NCBI RefSeq assembly: GCF_018882445.1
Contig: NZ_JACVOM010000001.1
Location: forward strand, 124,001 to 188,000
Source: Polynucleobacter sp. 15G-AUS-farblos
GTDB lineage: Bacteria > Pseudomonadota > Gammaproteobacteria > Burkholderiales > Burkholderiaceae
Direction: 5' to 3'
Length of the DNA stretch: 64,000 nucleotides
Positions 37,138-47,264 of the stretch are shown one piece after another (the first letter of the stretch is position 1; each line of letters opens with the position of its first letter). The position numbers were made by a program, and so were the translations under genes. Below the pieces are notes generated by a model. It searched no databases. It was given only the letters and a program-made list of their open reading frames with translations, and was not told the DNA's origin.

Positions 37138-38796
37138 TTAGACCAGCTGTGCAGCGGCAAAAAGCGCTTGGGTATAGACCTGCTTTGGATGCCGAATCAT
37201 GGTTTCAGTATCACCAAACTCAATCACTTTCCCTTCTTTTAAAACCATGACTTCATGCGACATGGCGCGAATGACAGCCAAATCATGACTAATCATCAGG
37301 TAGGCTAAGTTGTATTTCTTCTGTAATTCAGTCAACAAAGCCAGCACCTGCTTTTGGATGGATACATCTAATGCTGAAGTGGGTTCATCTAAAACTAAAA
37401 TTTGCGGGCGCAGAATCAAAGCTCTGGCAATCGCAATCCGTTGTCGCTGACCTCCTGAAAACTCATGAGGATATCGAGTTAAGGCAGAGCGTTCTATACC
37501 AACCTCACGCAACATATCAATCACACGAGTTTCACGTTCAGCGCTTGTTAGTTTAGGAAAATGAATATCCAAGCCTTCGGAAACAATTTGCATCACATTC
37601 ATGCGCGGGGAAAGTGAACCAAAGGGATCTTGAAAGATCACTTGCAAGCTTGAACGCATTGCGCGTCGCTCCGCCGGCTCGAGGGTTTGCCAATCATTAC
37701 CAAGTACATCAACCGTTCCACTCACCTGCGCTGCTGAGTCGCCAAGCAATCCCAGAACTGCCATACCCAAAGTGGTTTTGCCTGAACCAGATTCTCCAAT
37801 AACACCGATAGTCTGGCCTTGCTTTAATGAGAAACTCACCTTACGTAAGACTTTGTTTGGTGGTGATTTTTTAAACCAGGGGCCAGACTGAGTGCTGGGA
37901 TAAGCCACTGACAAATCTTCGGTATTGAGCAACACTGGCGCCAATGGCATCACCGGAGCTAAATCTCGTACCGGCTCACTATTAACTAAGGCACGGGTAT
38001 AGGCATCACTGGGGTGCTCAAAGACTTGTTTGGTAGATCCTATTTCCATGAGGTTGCCTTGATTGAGAACGGCAACGCGTTGGGCAAAATGCTTGACTAA
38101 ATTGAGGTCATGGGTAATCAGCAAGATCCCCATGCCGCCATCATCCTTGGACTCTTCTTGAAGCTTGATTAACAACTCCAAGATTTGCAGCCTAAGACTG
38201 ACATCTAGCGCTGTAGTGGGTTCATCTGCAATCAAGAGACGCGGTTTGCAAGCAAGTGCCATCGCAATCATGGCGCGCTGACGCTGACCACCAGAGAGTT
38301 GATGCGGATAAGAATGTAAGCGGCGCTCAGCTTCAGGAATGCCTGTCTTTTTTAATAAATCAATCGCAGCATCTACGCAATCCGATTTAGAAATGAGTGG
38401 TTGATAAATCTGAACTGCCTCAATAATTTGATTACCTACTGTAAATAATGGATTTAATGCCGTCATCGGCTCTTGAAAAACCATGGCAATTTCACGCCCA
38501 CGAATCTGGCGAATATCCTGCATCGGTAATGACAATAAATCGACTGGCCCTTGATCGCCCTGCTCATTCCACCAAATACGACCAGTCACTTGAGCGCCTT
38601 CTGGCTCCAACCTCAAGGGCGCTAATGCGGTTAGTGTCTTGCCAGAGCCTGATTCACCAACCAAAGCAACCCGTTCACCAATCCCGATTTCCAGATCGAG
38701 ATTTTTCACGGCAAACTTTTCACGACGCCCTGAGCCAAATGAAATGCTCAGATCCTCGTACTTCAGCAAAGCAATATTGCTACGGGTCTTACTCAT
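37138..38796 (-). CDS. yejF: Peptide ABC transporter ATP-binding protein, double-domain YejF type
   Basis: 552 residues with two complete ABC cassettes. The first has GESGSGKT, LSGGQRQR and LLIADEPT; the second has GESGSGKT, FSGGQRQR and LVLDEPTSALDVS. The fused architecture and gene order match YejF/DppDF-type importers for peptides, microcin C or murein fragments. It energises YejBE and overlaps yejE by 4 nt. Confidence 0.93.
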   Translation of the reverse strand: MSKTRSNIALLKYEDLSISFGSGRREKFAVKNLDLEIGIGERVALVGESGSGKTLTALAPLRLEPEGAQVTGRIWWNEQGDQGPVDLLSLPMQDIRQIRGREIAMVFQEPMTALNPLFTVGNQIIEAVQIYQPLISKSDCVDAAIDLLKKTGIPEAERRLHSYPHQLSGGQRQRAMIAMALACKPRLLIADEPTTALDVSLRLQILELLIKLQEESKDDGGMGILLITHDLNLVKHFAQRVAVLNQGNLMEIGSTKQVFEHPSDAYTRALVNSEPVRDLAPVMPLAPVLLNTEDLSVAYPSTQSGPWFKKSPPNKVLRKVSFSLKQGQTIGVIGESGSGKTTLGMAVLGLLGDSAAQVSGTVDVLGNDWQTLEPAERRAMRSSLQVIFQDPFGSLSPRMNVMQIVSEGLDIHFPKLTSAERETRVIDMLREVGIERSALTRYPHEFSGGQRQRIAIARALILRPQILVLDEPTSALDVSIQKQVLALLTELQKKYNLAYLMISHDLAVIRAMSHEVMVLKEGKVIEFGDTETMIRHPKQVYTQALFAAAQLV

Positions 38797-39818
38797 GAGC
38801 GCCCTCCACTCATCAAGCCTGCTTTGCGAGAATCAAAGGCATTACGTAATGCTTCACCCATAAAAGTTAAGAGCAATAAAGTTGCCACTAGCACTACAAA
38901 GGTTGATAAAGAAATCCACCATGCATCTAGATTACTTTTACCTTGAGAAAGGAGCTCACCCAAACTCGGCGTACCAGGAGGAACACCGAGCCCTAAAAAA
39001 TCCAAACTGGTTAAAGACAAAATAGCTGCACTCATGCGAAACGGTAAAAAGGTGATCACTGGCGTCAAGCTATTGGGAAGAATATGACGCCACATGATTT
39101 GTAGATTGGTTAAACCCAAAGCGCGTGCAGCACGTACATACTCTAGTGCGCGGTTACGGAAAAATTCAGCCCGCACATAGTCCGAGAGCCCCATCCACCC
39201 AAAGGCTGCTAACAGGATGATGAGCAACCAAATACTAGGATTAAAAATCGAAGCAAAAATGATCAATAAATAAAGCTCAGGCATCGCAGACCAAATTTCG
39301 ATGATGCGTTGTGATATCAAATCAAACTTGCCGCCAAAAAATCCCATTAAGGCACCAGTCAAAATGCCAACACTTACGCCCACGATTGTTAGAGCCAAGC
39401 CAAACAGGATGGATAAGCGAAAACCATAAATCAAGCGAGCTAAAACATCACGCCCGCGATCATCTGTTCCTAACCAGTTATCCCAAGATGGCGCCGCTGG
39501 ATTTGGCGCTTTAGAAAAGTAATTGAGGGTTTCATAGCTATAGGGAATAGGAGGATAAATTGCCCAATTGCCATTCGTAGTGATGTTGCGTCGTATATCA
39601 GGATCTAAAAAATCAGTTGGCGTAGCAAAGTCCCCACCAAAAACTGTCTCAGGCTGACTTTTCATAATCGGAAAATAAAAATTGCCTTGATAACGAACCA
39701 ATAGTGGTTTGTCATTTGCAATGAACTCTGCACACAAAGAGATGCCAAACAGAATCATAAAGATCCATAGGCTGGCATAACCCATGCGACTATTTTTAAA
39801 GCGCTGCCAACGGTTCAT
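38793..39818 (-). CDS. yejE: Peptide ABC transporter permease, YejE type
   Basis: 341 residues, N-terminal helix then a large periplasmic insertion (about 40-130, including WLGTDDRGRDVLARLIYGFR), then five helices. The permease-ATPase coupling motif is EYVRAARALGLTNLQIMWRHILPNSLTPV. The long insertion and W-Y-P-rich region are typical of YejE rather than DppC/OppC. It overlaps yejF and yejB by 4 nt each. Confidence 0.93.
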   Translation of the reverse strand: MNRWQRFKNSRMGYASLWIFMILFGISLCAEFIANDKPLLVRYQGNFYFPIMKSQPETVFGGDFATPTDFLDPDIRRNITTNGNWAIYPPIPYSYETLNYFSKAPNPAAPSWDNWLGTDDRGRDVLARLIYGFRLSILFGLALTIVGVSVGILTGALMGFFGGKFDLISQRIIEIWSAMPELYLLIIFASIFNPSIWLLIILLAAFGWMGLSDYVRAEFFRNRALEYVRAARALGLTNLQIMWRHILPNSLTPVITFLPFRMSAAILSLTSLDFLGLGVPPGTPSLGELLSQGKSNLDAWWISLSTFVVLVATLLLLTFMGEALRNAFDSRKAGLMSGGRS

Positions 39819-40891
39819 GAACCCCCTCCTGCACCGAATTGAATGCGAGGGTCAACGTAGACATAGCAAAGATCAGAGATCAGCTTAGTAAATAAGCCAA
39901 TTAAGGTAAAGAGATAAAGCGTACCAAAGACCACTGGGTAATCTCTGCGCATAACAGACTCATAGGAAAGCAGCCCTAAGCCATCCAGTGAAAATAAAGT
40001 TTCAATAAGCAATGATCCCGTGAAAAAGGCGCCGATAAATGCCGCAGGAAATCCAGTAACCAAAGGTAGTAAAGCATTGCGGAATACATGCTTCCAGAGC
40101 ACTTGCTTTTCAGTTAATCCTTTAGCTCTTGCAGTCAATACATACTGCTTGCGAATTTCTTCTAAGAAAGAATTTTTCGTGAGCATGGTGACAACTGCAA
40201 AACTACCTAAGACTGAAGCCGTAATCGGCAATACCAAATGCCATAGATAGTCCATCACCTTACCCATGAGGCTAAGCTCGCTCCAATTGTCTGAAGTAAG
40301 ACCACGCAAGGGAAATATTTGCAAGAAACTACCGCCACCAAAAATAACCAATAGCAAGACGCCAAGTACAAAGCCTGGTATTGCATATCCCACCAAAATC
40401 ATGGTGCTCGTTACAGCGTCAAAACGAGACCCGTCTCTAACCGCCTTGGCAATACCCAGCGGTATCGACACCAAATACGTTAAGAAGAAAGTCCACAGAC
40501 CAATACTGATCGACACCGGTAGCTTAGAAACCACGAGCTGCCAAACGCTTTGATGCTGGTAATAGCTTTGTCCTAAATCGAATTGAGCAAATCGCTTCAA
40601 CATCATGAAATAACGCTCTAATGGCGGCTTATCAAATCCATATAAGGCCTTTACCTCCGCTAAGCGCTCTGCATCAATGCCTTGTCGCCCACGATAGGTG
40701 CTACCTCCTCCTGAAGATTCGGCACCACTGACGCCAGCATCGCCCTTCCCTTTGAGCTCCAACATCATTTGCTCAACCGGCCCTCCAGGAACAAACTGCA
40801 CTACTGCAAAGGTAAGCGTCAGCACTCCTAACAAAGTAGGAATCATTAAAAGAATGCGTTTGAGGATGTAAGACCACATTTGACCTTGCAT
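39815..40891 (-). CDS. yejB: Peptide ABC transporter permease, YejB type
   Basis: 358 residues from the ATG at 40891 that overlaps the yejA stop by one base (TAATG); an ATG 12 nt later (40879) has a better-placed AAGG and is equally possible. It starts MWSYILKRILLMIPTLLGVLTLTF, with a periplasmic insertion rich in Gly/Ser (GAESSGGGSTYRGRQGID). The coupling motif is YVLTARAKGLTEKQVLWKHVFRNALLP. Forms the membrane channel with YejE. Confidence 0.93.
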   Translation of the reverse strand: MQGQMWSYILKRILLMIPTLLGVLTLTFAVVQFVPGGPVEQMMLELKGKGDAGVSGAESSGGGSTYRGRQGIDAERLAEVKALYGFDKPPLERYFMMLKRFAQFDLGQSYYQHQSVWQLVVSKLPVSISIGLWTFFLTYLVSIPLGIAKAVRDGSRFDAVTSTMILVGYAIPGFVLGVLLLVIFGGGSFLQIFPLRGLTSDNWSELSLMGKVMDYLWHLVLPITASVLGSFAVVTMLTKNSFLEEIRKQYVLTARAKGLTEKQVLWKHVFRNALLPLVTGFPAAFIGAFFTGSLLIETLFSLDGLGLLSYESVMRRDYPVVFGTLYLFTLIGLFTKLISDLCYVYVDPRIQFGAGGGS

Positions 40892-42762
40892 TATTGGGCA
40901 TCCCCTTTCCACCAGTTCATCAAAATCCACATTTCTGCGCTGTAATACAAAGGCGGTGCTGGATATTGCATTTCTTTACGGTAAGCAATCCGATGCGTTG
41001 GGTTGTACCACTGTGGAATTACTAAATAGCTATTCCACAGTACGCGATCGAGCGCTCTGGTTGCTGCCCTCAATTGCTCACGGGTTTCGGCCTTAGTAAT
41101 CGCCTCTACTAGGGCATCGACTACTGGCGACTGGATACCAATGACATTATCTGAGCCCTTCTCTTTAGCGGCTTGACTACCAAAGCGATCCCATAACTCA
41201 TTGCCTGGACTTTGCGAGTCCGGGAAACGGATTGTGGTCATATCGAAATCATATTCATCCATCCGCTTTTGATGCAAAGCAAAGTCGCTCGTGCGAATAT
41301 CCACCTGAATTCCGAGTTTTTCTAAATTACGCACATAGGCTGATATGACCCTCAAGAAGAATGGGCCATCTTCTACCATTTCAAAGCGGAATGGCTCCCC
41401 TTTTTCATTTCTCAAGGCGCCGTCACGATATTGCCAGCCGGCATGCATCAACAACTCTCTAGCCTTACGTAAGTTTTGACGTAAGCTTGAAGGTGACACT
41501 GTTGTAGGTGCTGGCGGCATCGGCCCAAAGACTGCATCAGGCACCCATTGCGGATATTTTTCTTTCAGCGGTCTGAGCAATTTCAATTCTGCATCGGTTG
41601 GCTTGCGAGGACCATCGAAATTAGCACTCAAATCGCTGTTCGTGAAATAGCTATTAATACGGCTGTATTGATCAAAGAAGAGTTGGCGATTAAGCCACTC
41701 AAAGTCTAAGGCATAACCCAGTGCTTGACGCACCCTAGGATCCTGAAAAAGGGGTCGGCGTAAATTCATGGCAAAGCCTTGCATACCGGCGCCATTGTGA
41801 TTAAGAAATGCTTTCTTAATAAGAGTGCCGTCATTAAAGCGTGGCCCAACATAACTCTTCGCCCAATTTTTTGCACGGTACTCCACCAATGCATCAAACT
41901 CACCCGCCTTGAATGCTTCTAGACGCACAGTGTCATCACTGTAGAGTTTGTAGAGGATGCGATCAAAGTTGAAAAACCCCACGCGCACATTCAAGGTTTT
42001 GCCGCCGCGATCTGCCCAGTAATTCGGGTTGCGCTTAAAGATGATGGTCTTACCCGCCTTATAAGACTCAATCACATATGGGCCACTGGCAATCGGATGC
42101 TCAAAACTCAATTTATCAAATGAGGTAAAGGATCCGTCGGCTTTCTTGCCCCAATTACGAGAAAAGACTGGCAAGGCTCCCACCATGACCGGTAATTCGG
42201 GATTGCGATTTTTAAAGTCATAACGAATGACGCGCTCTGAAACGACTACCGCTTGTTTCACATCAGCATAGACTGTACGAAATTGCGGATTCGCCAGCGT
42301 GCTCATCAAAGTATCAAAGCTGTATTTGACATCGCTCGCCAAGATGGGACTGCCATCAGAAAAAGTAGCTTCTGGACGAATACGAAAGGTCACCGACATC
42401 TTGTCAGGTGCAACTGAAATATCTTCTGCGATCAACCCATAAGCACTAGAGACCTCATCGGCGCTACCAACGGCTAAGGACTCAAACATCAGCTGCGCCA
42501 CTCCAGGCGCATTTACGCCACGCAATGTGAATGGGTTGAACTTATCAAAACTAGTCCGCCTATCCGGATTGGGTAAAACTAAAGTACCGCCCCTTGGCGC
42601 ATTGGGATTAACGTAGTCAAAGTGACTAAAGCCGTCTGCGTACTTTGGCTTACCGTACTGTGCTATCCCTTGTGATGCCTTTACTGCGTTAAAGCCCACC
42701 CCAAAAAATAGGGCCAGAAGGCAAAAACGGGCAATTTGGCGAATGGGACTTAGCTTAGACAT
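40891..42762 (-). CDS. yejA: Extracellular solute-binding protein family 5, YejA type
   Basis: 623 residues from the ATG at 42762 (MSKLSPIRQIARF), with a signal peptide to about VKASQG. Features of peptide-binding cluster-C proteins: YANPNAPRGG-like FDYVNPNAPRGGTL, VTFRIRPEATFSDGSPILASDVKYSFD, and the late WNSYLVIPQWYNPTHRIAY. It captures peptides for the YejBEF importer; homologues take up murein peptides or microcin C. First gene of yejABEF, divergent from fabI. Confidence 0.92.
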   Translation of the reverse strand: MSKLSPIRQIARFCLLALFFGVGFNAVKASQGIAQYGKPKYADGFSHFDYVNPNAPRGGTLVLPNPDRRTSFDKFNPFTLRGVNAPGVAQLMFESLAVGSADEVSSAYGLIAEDISVAPDKMSVTFRIRPEATFSDGSPILASDVKYSFDTLMSTLANPQFRTVYADVKQAVVVSERVIRYDFKNRNPELPVMVGALPVFSRNWGKKADGSFTSFDKLSFEHPIASGPYVIESYKAGKTIIFKRNPNYWADRGGKTLNVRVGFFNFDRILYKLYSDDTVRLEAFKAGEFDALVEYRAKNWAKSYVGPRFNDGTLIKKAFLNHNGAGMQGFAMNLRRPLFQDPRVRQALGYALDFEWLNRQLFFDQYSRINSYFTNSDLSANFDGPRKPTDAELKLLRPLKEKYPQWVPDAVFGPMPPAPTTVSPSSLRQNLRKARELLMHAGWQYRDGALRNEKGEPFRFEMVEDGPFFLRVISAYVRNLEKLGIQVDIRTSDFALHQKRMDEYDFDMTTIRFPDSQSPGNELWDRFGSQAAKEKGSDNVIGIQSPVVDALVEAITKAETREQLRAATRALDRVLWNSYLVIPQWYNPTHRIAYRKEMQYPAPPLYYSAEMWILMNWWKGDAQ

Positions 42763-42812
42763 ATATGCAACAATTGTAGTTAGCAAATCATATTTGAAGC
42801 AAAGGACATCAC

Positions 42813-43598
42813 ATGGGCTTTCTCTCCGGCAAAAAAATTCTCATTACCGGCCTCCTCTCCAACCGCTCCATTGCCTATGGCATTGCCAAGGCCTGCCATC
42901 GTGAGGGTGCCGAATTGGCCTTCACGTATGTGGGCGACCGCTTTAAGGAACGAATTGTGGACTTTGCAAAAGAATTCAATACGGAACTCATTTTTGACTG
43001 CGATGTGGGGAGCGATGAGCAAATTTCTGCCCTATTTAAGGATCTTGCAAAAACTTGGCCCCAGTTTGATGGTTTTGTGCACGCGATTGGTTTTGCACCA
43101 CGTGAGGCGATTGCCGGTGACTTCCTAGATGGCCTAACAAGAGAAGGCTTCAAAATTGCTCACGATATTTCGGCCTATAGCTTCCCTGCAATGGCTAAAG
43201 AAGCGCTCCCAATGTTGCGCGATAAATCGGCTTTACTGACTTTGACCTACTTAGGGTCAACACGCAATATTCCAAACTACAACACGATGGGATTGGCCAA
43301 AGCTTCATTAGAGGCTGCCGTACGCTACCTCGCCAGCTCGGTAGGATCTAAAGGTATTCGTGTAAATGGCATCTCAGCTGGACCCATTAAAACGCTCGCT
43401 GCCTCAGGCATCAAAAATTTTGGGAAAATTTTGGAGGCTGTTGAACAAACTGCGCCACTTCGTCGCAACATCACTATTGATGACGTTGGAAATGCCGCGG
43501 CCTTTCTGTTATCTGATTTAGCTAATGGCATCACCGCTGAAATCATTTATGTTGATAACGGATTCAATCATGTTGTTGGTGGAATGGACGGCATTTGA
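42813..43598 (+). CDS. fabI: Enoyl-[acyl-carrier-protein] reductase (NADH) FabI
   Basis: 261 residues. Short-chain dehydrogenase fold with the FabI pattern [32 protein letters not shown], and the catalytic Tyr-x6-Lys in [15 protein letters not shown]. It performs the last reduction in each fatty-acid elongation cycle. AAAGGA lies before the ATG. It overlaps chrA by 4 nt; divergent from yejA, with about 50 nt between. Confidence 0.97.
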   Translation: MGFLSGKKILITGLLSNRSIAYGIAKACHREGAELAFTYVGDRFKERIVDFAKEFNTELIFDCDVGSDEQISALFKDLAKTWPQFDGFVHAIGFAPREAIAGDFLDGLTREGFKIAHDISAYSFPAMAKEALPMLRDKSALLTLTYLGSTRNIPNYNTMGLAKASLEAAVRYLASSVGSKGIRVNGISAGPIKTLAASGIKNFGKILEAVEQTAPLRRNITIDDVGNAAAFLLSDLANGITAEIIYVDNGFNHVVGGMDGI

Positions 43599-44923
43599 GT
43601 ATTCCATTAGGTGAGGCGGTAAAGTTTTGGGCCAAGCTCGGCTTTATCAGCTTTGGTGGCCCCGCAGGTCAGATTGCAGTTCTCCATCAAGAGTTAGTCG
43701 AAAAGCGTCGCTGGATTTCTGAGCGGCGCTTTTTACATGCGCTGAACTACTGCATGCTGCTCCCAGGCCCAGAGGCTCAGCAACTGGTGACCTATATTGG
43801 TTGGCTCATGCACCGCAGCTGGGGTGGGATCTTAGCGGGAACACTCTTTGTCTTGCCTTCTCTGGTGATTTTGATTGCCCTATCATGGATCTACCTTAAC
43901 TATGGACAGGTTCCTTTGATTGCAGCAATCTTCTTTGGCATCAAACCAGCGGTAGTAGCTATTGTGATTCACGCAGCGATTCGCATTGGCAAGCGGACGC
44001 TCCATAATCAAGTACTCAAATGGATAGCGCTTGTTTCCTTTTTAGCAATTTTCATTTTGAACTTATCTTTTCCGATCATCGTCGTCATTACTGCTGCTAT
44101 TGGTTTCTGGGGTGGCAAGCGTTACCCAGAATATTTTCAGCAGACTGGCGGTCATGGCAATGCGAATGACAAGCATTATGGCAAGGCCATCATTGACGAT
44201 CACACCCCTACCCCCGCTCATGCGCTCTTTAGTATGCAGAGAACATTGCGACATAGCGCCATTGCATTCAGTTGCTGGCTCTTGCCCATGGGTGCACTTC
44301 TAGCGATCTTTGGTTGGAGCACACTCTATCCGCAACTGGCTTGGTTCTTTACCAAAGCAGCACTGCTGACGTTTGGTGGAGCCTATGCAGTCCTGCCTTA
44401 TGTATACCAGGGTGCAGTTGATCATTTTCACTGGCTCAGTGCTAACCAAATGATTGATGGTCTCGCCCTTGGCGAAACTACGCCCGGTCCGCTCATCATG
44501 GTGGTTGCCTTTGTGGGTTATCTCGCGGGATATATTCAACATCTCATTGGAAGCGGAAGCCCATTTTGGTTTGGCGTGCTTGGGGCTTGCGTCGCCACTT
44601 GGTTTACTTTTTTACCCTCTTTCTTTTTTATTTTGGTTGGCGGTCCATTGATTGAATCTACCCACGGCAAACTCAGCTTTACCGCACCCCTTACCGCCAT
44701 TACGGCAGCTGTAGTCGGGGTCGTTGCCAATTTAGGTCTATTTTTTGCCTATCACGTATTTTTACCGCGGGGTATTGGAGGATCGATATCCTGGATCTCG
44801 ATTGTGATTTGTGTATTTGCAGGCTTAGCCCTGTTGAAATTTCAAAAAGGAGTCATAACCGTCATTGCAGGCTCCGCACTAGCGGGCTTATTGAGTTACC
44901 TAGCAGCCATGTTGCTGGCGTAA
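43595..44923 (+). CDS. chrA: Chromate ion transporter ChrA, long-chain form
   Basis: 442 residues, two homologous CHR domains. The first begins [26 protein letters not shown]; the second contains [24 protein letters not shown] and [20 protein letters not shown]. About ten membrane helices. It effluxes chromate or a sulfate-like oxyanion. Starts at TTG (43595), overlapping the fabI stop (TTGA), so translation is coupled. A chromate function is family-based; no chrB regulator is present. Confidence 0.92.
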   Translation: MSIPLGEAVKFWAKLGFISFGGPAGQIAVLHQELVEKRRWISERRFLHALNYCMLLPGPEAQQLVTYIGWLMHRSWGGILAGTLFVLPSLVILIALSWIYLNYGQVPLIAAIFFGIKPAVVAIVIHAAIRIGKRTLHNQVLKWIALVSFLAIFILNLSFPIIVVITAAIGFWGGKRYPEYFQQTGGHGNANDKHYGKAIIDDHTPTPAHALFSMQRTLRHSAIAFSCWLLPMGALLAIFGWSTLYPQLAWFFTKAALLTFGGAYAVLPYVYQGAVDHFHWLSANQMIDGLALGETTPGPLIMVVAFVGYLAGYIQHLIGSGSPFWFGVLGACVATWFTFLPSFFFILVGGPLIESTHGKLSFTAPLTAITAAVVGVVANLGLFFAYHVFLPRGIGGSISWISIVICVFAGLALLKFQKGVITVIAGSALAGLLSYLAAMLLA

Positions 44924-44945
44924 GTATTTTCTTAAGATTGGCATA

Positions 44946-45830
44946 ATGGAACTTATGCGAATCGAACCTCAAACCATCACCCATCTTCAAGAGTGGCTAG
45001 GAAAATCCGAGACCCTTTCTGACACAGTCACCGCCGCTCCTGTACGGGCACTGTCAGCAACCTTGGATCGCGAAGATCCCCCTCCTGCCAAAGGAACTTT
45101 TTTACCTGAACTATGGCATTGGCTGTATTTCTTACCCCATGCGCGTGAATCAGAAATCGGGCCCGATGGCCACCCTAAACGCGGAGGATTTTTACCGCCA
45201 GTTCCTCTACCACGACGTATGTGGGCAGGAAGCCGGATTGAGTGGTTAGCACCCCTTTCCGTCGGCGATGAAATCGAGCGTACTTCAACCATTCAATCCG
45301 TTACTCATAAAGCGGGACGAACGGGTGATCTCATTTTTGTTCTCGTGCAACATCAGATCTCCAATCAGCAAGGCCTAGCTATTGTTGAAGAACATGACAT
45401 TGTTTATCGCGATGCCCCTGGGCCGGATGACAAGCCAGTTACGCCTACACCAGCTCCTACCGAAGCCAAGTGGACTAAGACGATCACCCCAGACGATGTT
45501 TTTCTCTTTCGTTACTCCGCTCTGACTTTTAATGGCCATCGCATTCACTACGATCGCAAATATGTTACTGAAGTAGAGGGCTATCCAGGCCTAATCGTGC
45601 ATGGCCCTTTAATTGCCACACTACTGGTCGACCTTGTACGTCAAAGTATTCCTGGGTGCAAACTCAAAAGTTTTGAATTCCGCGCGATTCGCCCGACCTT
45701 TGATATCAATATATTCAAAGTCTCTGCTAAGCCCGATTTGGAAAAAGATCCTTCCGGAAAAACAATTGCTATTTGGGCACAAGATCATGAAGGCTGGCTC
45801 ACCATGCAAGCAAGCGCAGTGCTTACCTAA
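44946..45830 (+). CDS. Mesaconyl-C4-CoA (3-methylfumaryl-CoA) hydratase-like double hot-dog protein
   Basis: 294 residues of the HTD2/MaoC-like family: an N-terminal FAS1-type dehydratase half (LPELWHWLYFLPH, GFLPPVPLPRRMWAGSRIEW) and a C-terminal MaoC half (DDVFLFRYSALTFNGHRIHYDRKYV, containing the hydratase Asp/His region, then GLIVHGPLIATLL). Characterised members hydrate mesaconyl-C4-CoA or itaconyl-type CoA esters to citramalyl-CoA. The lyase-like gene 1.4 kb downstream would cleave that product, supporting the call. First gene of a four-gene cluster. Confidence 0.82.
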   Translation: MELMRIEPQTITHLQEWLGKSETLSDTVTAAPVRALSATLDREDPPPAKGTFLPELWHWLYFLPHARESEIGPDGHPKRGGFLPPVPLPRRMWAGSRIEWLAPLSVGDEIERTSTIQSVTHKAGRTGDLIFVLVQHQISNQQGLAIVEEHDIVYRDAPGPDDKPVTPTPAPTEAKWTKTITPDDVFLFRYSALTFNGHRIHYDRKYVTEVEGYPGLIVHGPLIATLLVDLVRQSIPGCKLKSFEFRAIRPTFDINIFKVSAKPDLEKDPSGKTIAIWAQDHEGWLTMQASAVLT

Positions 45831-45874
45831 ATCAATATCGTCAATATCGTTAGAAACAAAAGAAAACTTACCCT

Positions 45875-47251
45875 ATGTCTAATGCCCATCTATCTCAAGA
45901 ATTAGCCAGCTTTGCTTCCTCTCTGCAATCGAAAGATATTCCTGCTGATGTCATGAGTCGTGCTGAAGATTTATTGGTAGATTGGTTTGGCTCTGCTATC
46001 GCCGGCAAAGGGTCACGCCCCGTAGAAACAATTACGCAGTTTGCTCAAAAGATGGGTGGCTTTGATGGTACGCATCGAGGTCCTTCAGAAATTTTAATTA
46101 ACCGCAGTACTTCAAGCCCCTTCCTCGCAGCCATGGCCAATGCAGCTGCATCTCATGTTGCCGAACAAGATGATGTCCACAACGGCTCAGTCTTTCATCC
46201 GGCAACGGTGGTTTTTCCACCCGCTCTTGCTTGTGCACAATCCATTGGCGCATCAGGTGAAGATTTTTTGCTAGCCGCGATAGCGGGATATGAAGTCGGC
46301 ATTCGGGTTGGTGAATTTCTAGGTCGTTCCCATTACAAAGTCTTTCATACCACCGGTACTGCTGGCACCATAGCCGCTGCCGCTGCAGTTGGACGTCTAC
46401 TAAAACTCAATCCCAGCCAAATGCTCAATGCCTTTGGCTCAGCTGGCACTCAATCAGCTGGTCTTTGGGAATTTTTACGTGATGCCGCGGATTCCAAGCA
46501 ACTGCATACTGCTCATGCTGCCTCCACTGGCTTGATGTCCGCCTATCTTGCGCAATCGGGATTCACTGGTGCACAACATATTCTGGAAGGCAAACAAGGT
46601 TTAGCTGCTGGTATGTCAAGCGATGCTGATCCAAGTAAGTTGACCGATCAATTAGGTAGTCGCTGGGCCTTGGCTGAAACCAGCTTTAAATATCATGCCT
46701 CCTGCAGACACACCCACCCTGCTGCTGATGCATTACTGCAAGTCATGCTGGCTCACAAACTCAAGCCAAGCGATATTACTAAAGTAGAAACGCTAGTACA
46801 CCAAGGCGCTATCGATGTCCTTGGTCCAGTGACGGATCCAGCCACAGTCCATCAGTCGAAGTTTTCCATGGGAACTGTTCTAGCCCTCATTGCACACTAT
46901 CAATTTGCTGGTCTACAAGAATTTGATGATCATTTTCATGATGATGCAATTTGTCTTTTCCGCGATCGTGTGACGATGACGCTGGATTCAGAAGTGGATA
47001 CAGCCTACCCACAACGCTGGATTGGAAAAGTCAAAGTCCACCTGTCGAATGGCCAAGTTCTCGATGGCAGGGTTGATGAGCCCAAAGGAGATCCTGGCAA
47101 TACGCTCACGCGTGCTGAGATTACCGATAAAGCAATGCGTCTTGCCGCCTTCAGTGGTGGCGCAACCCCAGCCCAAATGACTAGCGCAATTGATTCCTTG
47201 TGGAATATTCGCAATCAGTCCAAGATAGGCTTATTACTTCCTTATTCTTAA
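45875..47251 (+). CDS. MmgE/PrpD family protein
   Basis: 458 residues, two-domain MmgE/PrpD fold: AEDLLVDWFGSAIAGKGSRPVE, AAASHVAEQDDVHNGSVFHPATVVFPPAL, ETSFKYHASCRHTHPAADAL and VTDPATVHQSKFSMGTVLA. The family includes 2-methylcitrate dehydratase, cis-aconitate decarboxylase (itaconate former) and other cyclase/epimerase types. Set between a mesaconyl-CoA-hydratase-like and a citramalyl-CoA-lyase-like gene, it likely handles a C5 or C6 tricarboxylate derivative. The exact reaction is not readable. 44 nt after the hydratase gene. Confidence 0.88.
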   Translation: MSNAHLSQELASFASSLQSKDIPADVMSRAEDLLVDWFGSAIAGKGSRPVETITQFAQKMGGFDGTHRGPSEILINRSTSSPFLAAMANAAASHVAEQDDVHNGSVFHPATVVFPPALACAQSIGASGEDFLLAAIAGYEVGIRVGEFLGRSHYKVFHTTGTAGTIAAAAAVGRLLKLNPSQMLNAFGSAGTQSAGLWEFLRDAADSKQLHTAHAASTGLMSAYLAQSGFTGAQHILEGKQGLAAGMSSDADPSKLTDQLGSRWALAETSFKYHASCRHTHPAADALLQVMLAHKLKPSDITKVETLVHQGAIDVLGPVTDPATVHQSKFSMGTVLALIAHYQFAGLQEFDDHFHDDAICLFRDRVTMTLDSEVDTAYPQRWIGKVKVHLSNGQVLDGRVDEPKGDPGNTLTRAEITDKAMRLAAFSGGATPAQMTSAIDSLWNIRNQSKIGLLLPYS

Positions 47252-47264
47252 ATCATTTTTTAAT

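Noticed and set aside
37021-37242. 73-residue rightward open frame between the NlpC/P60 gene and yejF
   Set aside because: It overlaps the yejF 3' end by about 105 nt on the other strand, has no ribosome site and no recognisable domain.
42780-43153. Leftward frames opposite fabI
   Set aside because: Mirror frames of a strongly coding gene; no ribosome sites and no domains.
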